A stretch of 8,057 nucleotides of DNA from Syntrophomonadaceae bacterium (GTDB lineage Bacteria; Bacillota; Dethiobacteria; DTU022), in assembly GCA_003558195.1 (NCBI GenBank), contig PWMM01000092.1, forward strand, positions 1 through 8,057, given 5' to 3'. Position 1 is the first letter of the stretch. Each line of letters opens with the position of its first letter. The translations under genes and the position numbers were made by a program. Of the stretch, positions 6,526-8,057 are shown piece after piece. The notes beneath the pieces were generated by a model that was given only the letters and a program-made list of their open reading frames with translations, did no database searches and was not told where the DNA came from.

Positions 6526-6539
6526 TGATCGAATATGCT
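6511..6539 (+). promoter_or_regulatory. Candidate promoter for the rlpA-like gene
   Basis: TTGATG (6511-6516), 17 bases, then TATGCT (6534-6539); each box matches the sigma-A consensus at four of six positions. A TATAAA at 6546-6551 is an alternative -10. Either would give a leader of about 200 bases before the start at 6756. Confidence 0.4.
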
Positions 6540-6581
6540 TTATGATATAAAATGTTTTTGTTATTATCTTTTCTGTAGGTG

Positions 6582-6671
6582 TTGATCTTTGGAACTGCCT
6601 GCAAACTAGATAGAATTATGAGAGCTACTGCTAAAAAACTTGAGCTAAAGATAGAGGAGTATTTACAATAA
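6582..6671 (+). CDS. Possible tiny leader ORF, faintly Spo0E-like end
   Basis: This 29-codon frame opens with TTG and has an internal ATG at 6618. It ends ATAKKLELKIEEYLQ before TAA. The end loosely recalls the S-x2-L-D-x2-I-x2-Y helix of Spo0E-like phosphatases, with Ala at the Ser position and Glu at the Asp position. Spo0E proteins are usually 50-60 residues, and no first helix is visible upstream, where TAG (6576-6578) closes the frame. The ribosome site is weak. It may be a leader peptide, a remnant, or chance. Confidence 0.2.
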   Translation: MIFGTACKLDRIMRATAKKLELKIEEYLQ

Positions 6672-6676
6672 AATTA

Positions 6677-6705
6677 CCTGGGTTATCTCAGAGCAGATAC
6701 CCAGG
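6677..6705 (+). repeat. Strong hairpin in the leader of the rlpA-like gene
   Basis: CCTGGG (6677-6682) pairs with CCCAGG (6700-6705), and TATCT (6684-6688) pairs with AGATA (6695-6699). One T is bulged and the loop is CAGAGC. No T-run follows, so it is not an intrinsic terminator. It ends 50 bases before the start codon and could stabilise or regulate the mRNA. Confidence 0.6.
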
Positions 6706-6742
6706 AATACAGGACTAGAGAGTAAAGCAGCAATAATACCTT

Positions 6743-6750
6743 GGAAAGGA
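6743..6750 (+). promoter_or_regulatory. Ribosome binding site for the TTG start at 6756
   Basis: GGAAAGGA, with AAGGA ending five bases before TTG 6756, is the only good site nearby. It favours this start over the ATG at 6780, which has none. Confidence 0.6.
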
Positions 6751-6755
6751 CTTGA

Positions 6756-7355
6756 TTGCTCTTGGTAATTAAATCAATCATGTTTAAGTCAATAATATTT
6801 TTATCTTTACTGCTTTTGGTTAACCAGGGTAGCAGTAGTATAAAATCCTTTGAAGATGCTCGCAAGGAGGCTCCAGCTCCTTCAATTGGTACAGTATTAC
6901 AAAAGGAAAGCAGTACGAAAGTACTTGATGAGGTTTTAAATAAAAATCGTGACTGTGATGAATCCGGGTTTATCTGGCAAGAGTTAGTGATTAAAAAACC
7001 TTCTGTTAAACATTTAATATCTGTCGATAACCATTTAGATGCCTGGACAGGGAACAAAATCCAGGAAGGGATTGCTTCGTGGTACGGTGCAAATTTTCAT
7101 AACGGCCCTACTGCCAGTGGTGAAACATATGATATGTATTCACTCACTGCTGCTCACCGGTATCTTCCCTTTGATTCAGTGGTCAGAGTGACTAACCTGT
7201 GCAATAAGCGCTCGGTTGTAGTAAGGATCAATAATCGTGGTCCATTTACTGGGAATAACAGGATTATTGACCTTTCCAAAAAGGCGGCCCAGGAGCTGGG
7301 CATGAAGCAGCAGGGCCTGGCTGAAGTTAAAGTAGAGGTACTAAAAGTCCCTTAA
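6756..7355 (+). CDS. rlpA: RlpA-like double-psi beta-barrel exported protein
   Basis: This 199-residue protein has an N-terminal export signal and a C-terminal RlpA barrel. Residues 1-28 include a basic start and the hydrophobic run SIIFLSLLLLV, with no lipobox cysteine. A variable linker (about 29-100) follows, then the barrel (104-197). Its landmarks are GIASWYG (105-111), TASGETYD (119-126), LTAAHRYLP (130-138), VRVTNL (143-148), RINNRGPF (157-164) and RIIDLS (169-174). In characterised RlpA this fold cleaves glycan strands lacking stem peptides; the residues matching its important Glu, Asp and His are present (E123, D126, H134). The usual Asp of the RINDRGPF motif is Asn160. There is no SPOR domain, common for Gram-positive forms. 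It probably acts in the cell wall. The start is TTG with a good ribosome site; ATG 6780 would also leave a usable signal. Confidence 0.88.
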   Translation: MLLVIKSIMFKSIIFLSLLLLVNQGSSSIKSFEDARKEAPAPSIGTVLQKESSTKVLDEVLNKNRDCDESGFIWQELVIKKPSVKHLISVDNHLDAWTGNKIQEGIASWYGANFHNGPTASGETYDMYSLTAAHRYLPFDSVVRVTNLCNKRSVVVRINNRGPFTGNNRIIDLSKKAAQELGMKQQGLAEVKVEVLKVP

Positions 7356-7458
7356 TGCATACCTAACCGTAACAAGTCAATGTCATATTAGGTTCTTACT
7401 TCTGAAGTCATGCGTTAATTTGGCAAGCCTTTTTGATGCGATCTCGGAAACGCCGATT

Positions 7459-7552
7459 TAAACTGGGTTTAAAAGAACTCATTTTGAAAACCAACTTTTA
7501 TGGAACTGGCTTGTCCAGGTTTGGATTTTCAAATGACCCTTAATTAAACTGG
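7459..7552. repeat. Imperfect 58-base hairpin between TAAACTGG direct repeats
   Basis: The left arm 7479-7494 (TCATTT, GAAAA, CCAA) pairs with the right arm 7521-7536 (TTGG, TTTTC, AAATGA), 15 pairs with one bulged base on each side. An inner stem pairs AACTGG (7504-7509) with CCAGGTT (7515-7521). The direct repeat TAAACTGG occurs at 7459-7466 and 7545-7552. The layout recalls a very small mobile repeat or a structured RNA, but neither is shown. Confidence 0.45.
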
Positions 7553-7587
7553 TTTGTATATACGTTTAAATGATCGTAAATATTGTT

Positions 7588-7608
7588 TGAAATTCGTGCA
7601 GAATTTCA
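7588..7608. repeat. Perfect inverted repeat TGAAATTC-N5-GAATTTCA
   Basis: Eight-base arms (7588-7595 and 7601-7608) enclose GTGCA. It lies 55 bases upstream of the photolyase -35 box. No T-run follows directly, so an operator is more likely than a terminator. It does not match the Firmicutes LexA box (CGAAC-N4-GTTCG type). Confidence 0.55.
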
Positions 7609-7663
7609 GAACCAGGAGTTTTTGGTACACTTAAAGATTTTTGTAGATATTAATATTGTTGAT

Positions 7664-7692
7664 CTGGCAGCAGGTATTTGTAGTGTTATAAT
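7664..7692 (+). promoter_or_regulatory. Promoter of the photolyase gene, extended -10
   Basis: CTGGCA (7664-7669), 17 bases, then a perfect TATAAT (7687-7692) with TG one base before it. Transcription should start near 7699, giving a leader of about 58 bases that contains the palindrome TTAAGCTTAA (7702-7711). Confidence 0.72.
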
Positions 7693-7756
7693 TCTCAGAG
7701 ATTAAGCTTAAAGCCAGTCTCCGGTTAATATGTTTTACAATTAGCGAGGTATAATT

Positions 7757-8057
7757 ATGGATTTTGTAATCGATAAAAGCCGGATTGATAAGCTTAATCA
7801 AGAACCGGTGAACCAGGGTCCGGTATTATACTGGATGAGCCGGGATCAGCGGGTTAAAGATAACTGGGCCCTTTTATATGCCCAGAAACTGGCTATAGAG
7901 AGAAAACAACCCCTAATCGTAATATTTTGCCTGGCCCCTGCATTTTTGGGAGCTACCCTGCGCCACTACCGGTTCATGTTAAAAGGGCTTGCTGAATTAG
8001 AAAAGAATCTTTTTAAACTGGGCATTACTTTCATTTTACTTACAGGCGATCCGGTTG
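7757..8057 (+). CDS. phr: Class II deoxyribodipyrimidine photolyase, N-terminal part
   Basis: The first 100 residues of a class II cyclobutane-pyrimidine-dimer photolyase are visible; the gene runs off the window, so the flavin-binding catalytic domain is not seen. The full enzyme uses light and FAD to split UV-induced pyrimidine dimers. The diagnostic block is VLYWMSRDQRVKDNWALLYA (residues 23-42), followed by a Rossmann-like antenna-domain stretch, PLIVIFCLAPAF (52-63), then RHYRFMLKGLAEL (69-81) and LGITFILLTGDPV (88-100). Class II enzymes usually have about 440-480 residues. GAGG (7746-7749) lies seven bases before the ATG, and the gene has its own promoter. The reading frame is open to the window end. 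Confidence 0.92.
   Translation, partial: MDFVIDKSRIDKLNQEPVNQGPVLYWMSRDQRVKDNWALLYAQKLAIERKQPLIVIFCLAPAFLGATLRHYRFMLKGLAELEKNLFKLGITFILLTGDPV

Larger units (their letters stand above)
6301..6755. other. Divergent regulatory gap between pcm and the rlpA-like gene
   Basis: The 455 bases carry the pcm promoter, two perfect palindromes, a candidate rightward promoter, a tiny ORF and a hairpin, each listed separately. I looked for the conserved blocks of the cyclic di-AMP (ydaO) riboswitch, which often precedes wall-hydrolase genes in Firmicutes, and did not see them. No larger gene is present. Confidence 0.6.
7356..7756. other. Non-coding gap between the rlpA-like gene and the photolyase
   Basis: The 401 bases hold no gene I can support. 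They contain a weak ACCTAA/TTAGGT stem just after the rlpA-like gene (7361-7366/7388-7393), a long imperfect hairpin between direct repeats, a perfect palindrome, and the photolyase promoter. The stretch is noticeably AT-rich compared with its flanks. Confidence 0.55.

Noticed and set aside
6301..6755. Cyclic di-AMP (ydaO-type) riboswitch before the rlpA-like gene
   Set aside because: Expected by analogy with Firmicute wall-hydrolase genes, but the conserved sequence blocks are absent.
7361..7393. Terminator after the rlpA-like gene
   Set aside because: The ACCTAA/TTAGGT stem has six AT-rich pairs, a 21-base loop and no clean T-run.
1..8057. CRISPR array, prophage, insertion sequence or toxin-antitoxin pair
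   Set aside because: No regularly spaced repeats, no transposase or phage-like proteins, and no paired small overlapping ORFs were seen.

Overview
The window looks like chromosomal DNA of an anaerobic, Gram-positive Clostridia-type bacterium. The support is a selenoprotein of the proline/glycine reductase family, strong GGAGG ribosome sites, ATG/GTG/TTG starts, sigma-A style promoters with extended -10 boxes, and moderate GC. A Peptococcaceae- or Syntrophomonadaceae-like relative is plausible, but that is inference. There is no rRNA, tRNA, CRISPR array, transposase or phage gene.

Region 1-1849 is the end of a D-proline-reductase-like (prd) cluster. It starts inside prdB, whose selenocysteine UGA lies at 36-38, and a SECIS-like hairpin follows it. 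prdD follows one codon after the prdB stop, and prdE comes after a 296-base structured gap. PrdD and PrdE look like the two halves of a GrdE/PrdA-type proprotein, separately encoded and without the cysteine that would become the pyruvoyl group. The catalytic partner PrdA would be expected upstream of the window. The order B-D-E matches known clostridial clusters, but prdF (proline racemase) does not follow here.

Region 1850-5655 holds a small coiled-coil-like ORF and a 295-residue protein of unknown function with two four-cysteine modules. These are followed by a 679-residue fusion of 3-hydroxyacyl-CoA dehydrogenase and enoyl-CoA hydratase, whose key residues are mostly intact. An intrinsic terminator ends this block. 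The cysteine protein and the fusion enzyme are close, in the same direction, and probably cotranscribed.

Region 5656-8057 holds pcm (protein L-isoaspartate methyltransferase, minus strand) and, divergently, an exported RlpA-like double-psi beta-barrel protein. The end is the first 100 residues of a class II DNA photolyase, cut by the window edge. Clear promoters are visible for pcm and the photolyase. The gap between pcm and the rlpA-like gene contains two perfect palindromes, a leader hairpin and a tiny ORF. The gap before the photolyase contains a long imperfect hairpin between direct repeats and another perfect palindrome.

The products share a theme of anaerobic amino-acid and acyl-CoA metabolism followed by repair and envelope maintenance, but nothing shows that they act as one system. 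The points most worth following are the separately encoded prdD/prdE pair, the unrecognised two-module cysteine protein, and the structured non-coding segments.
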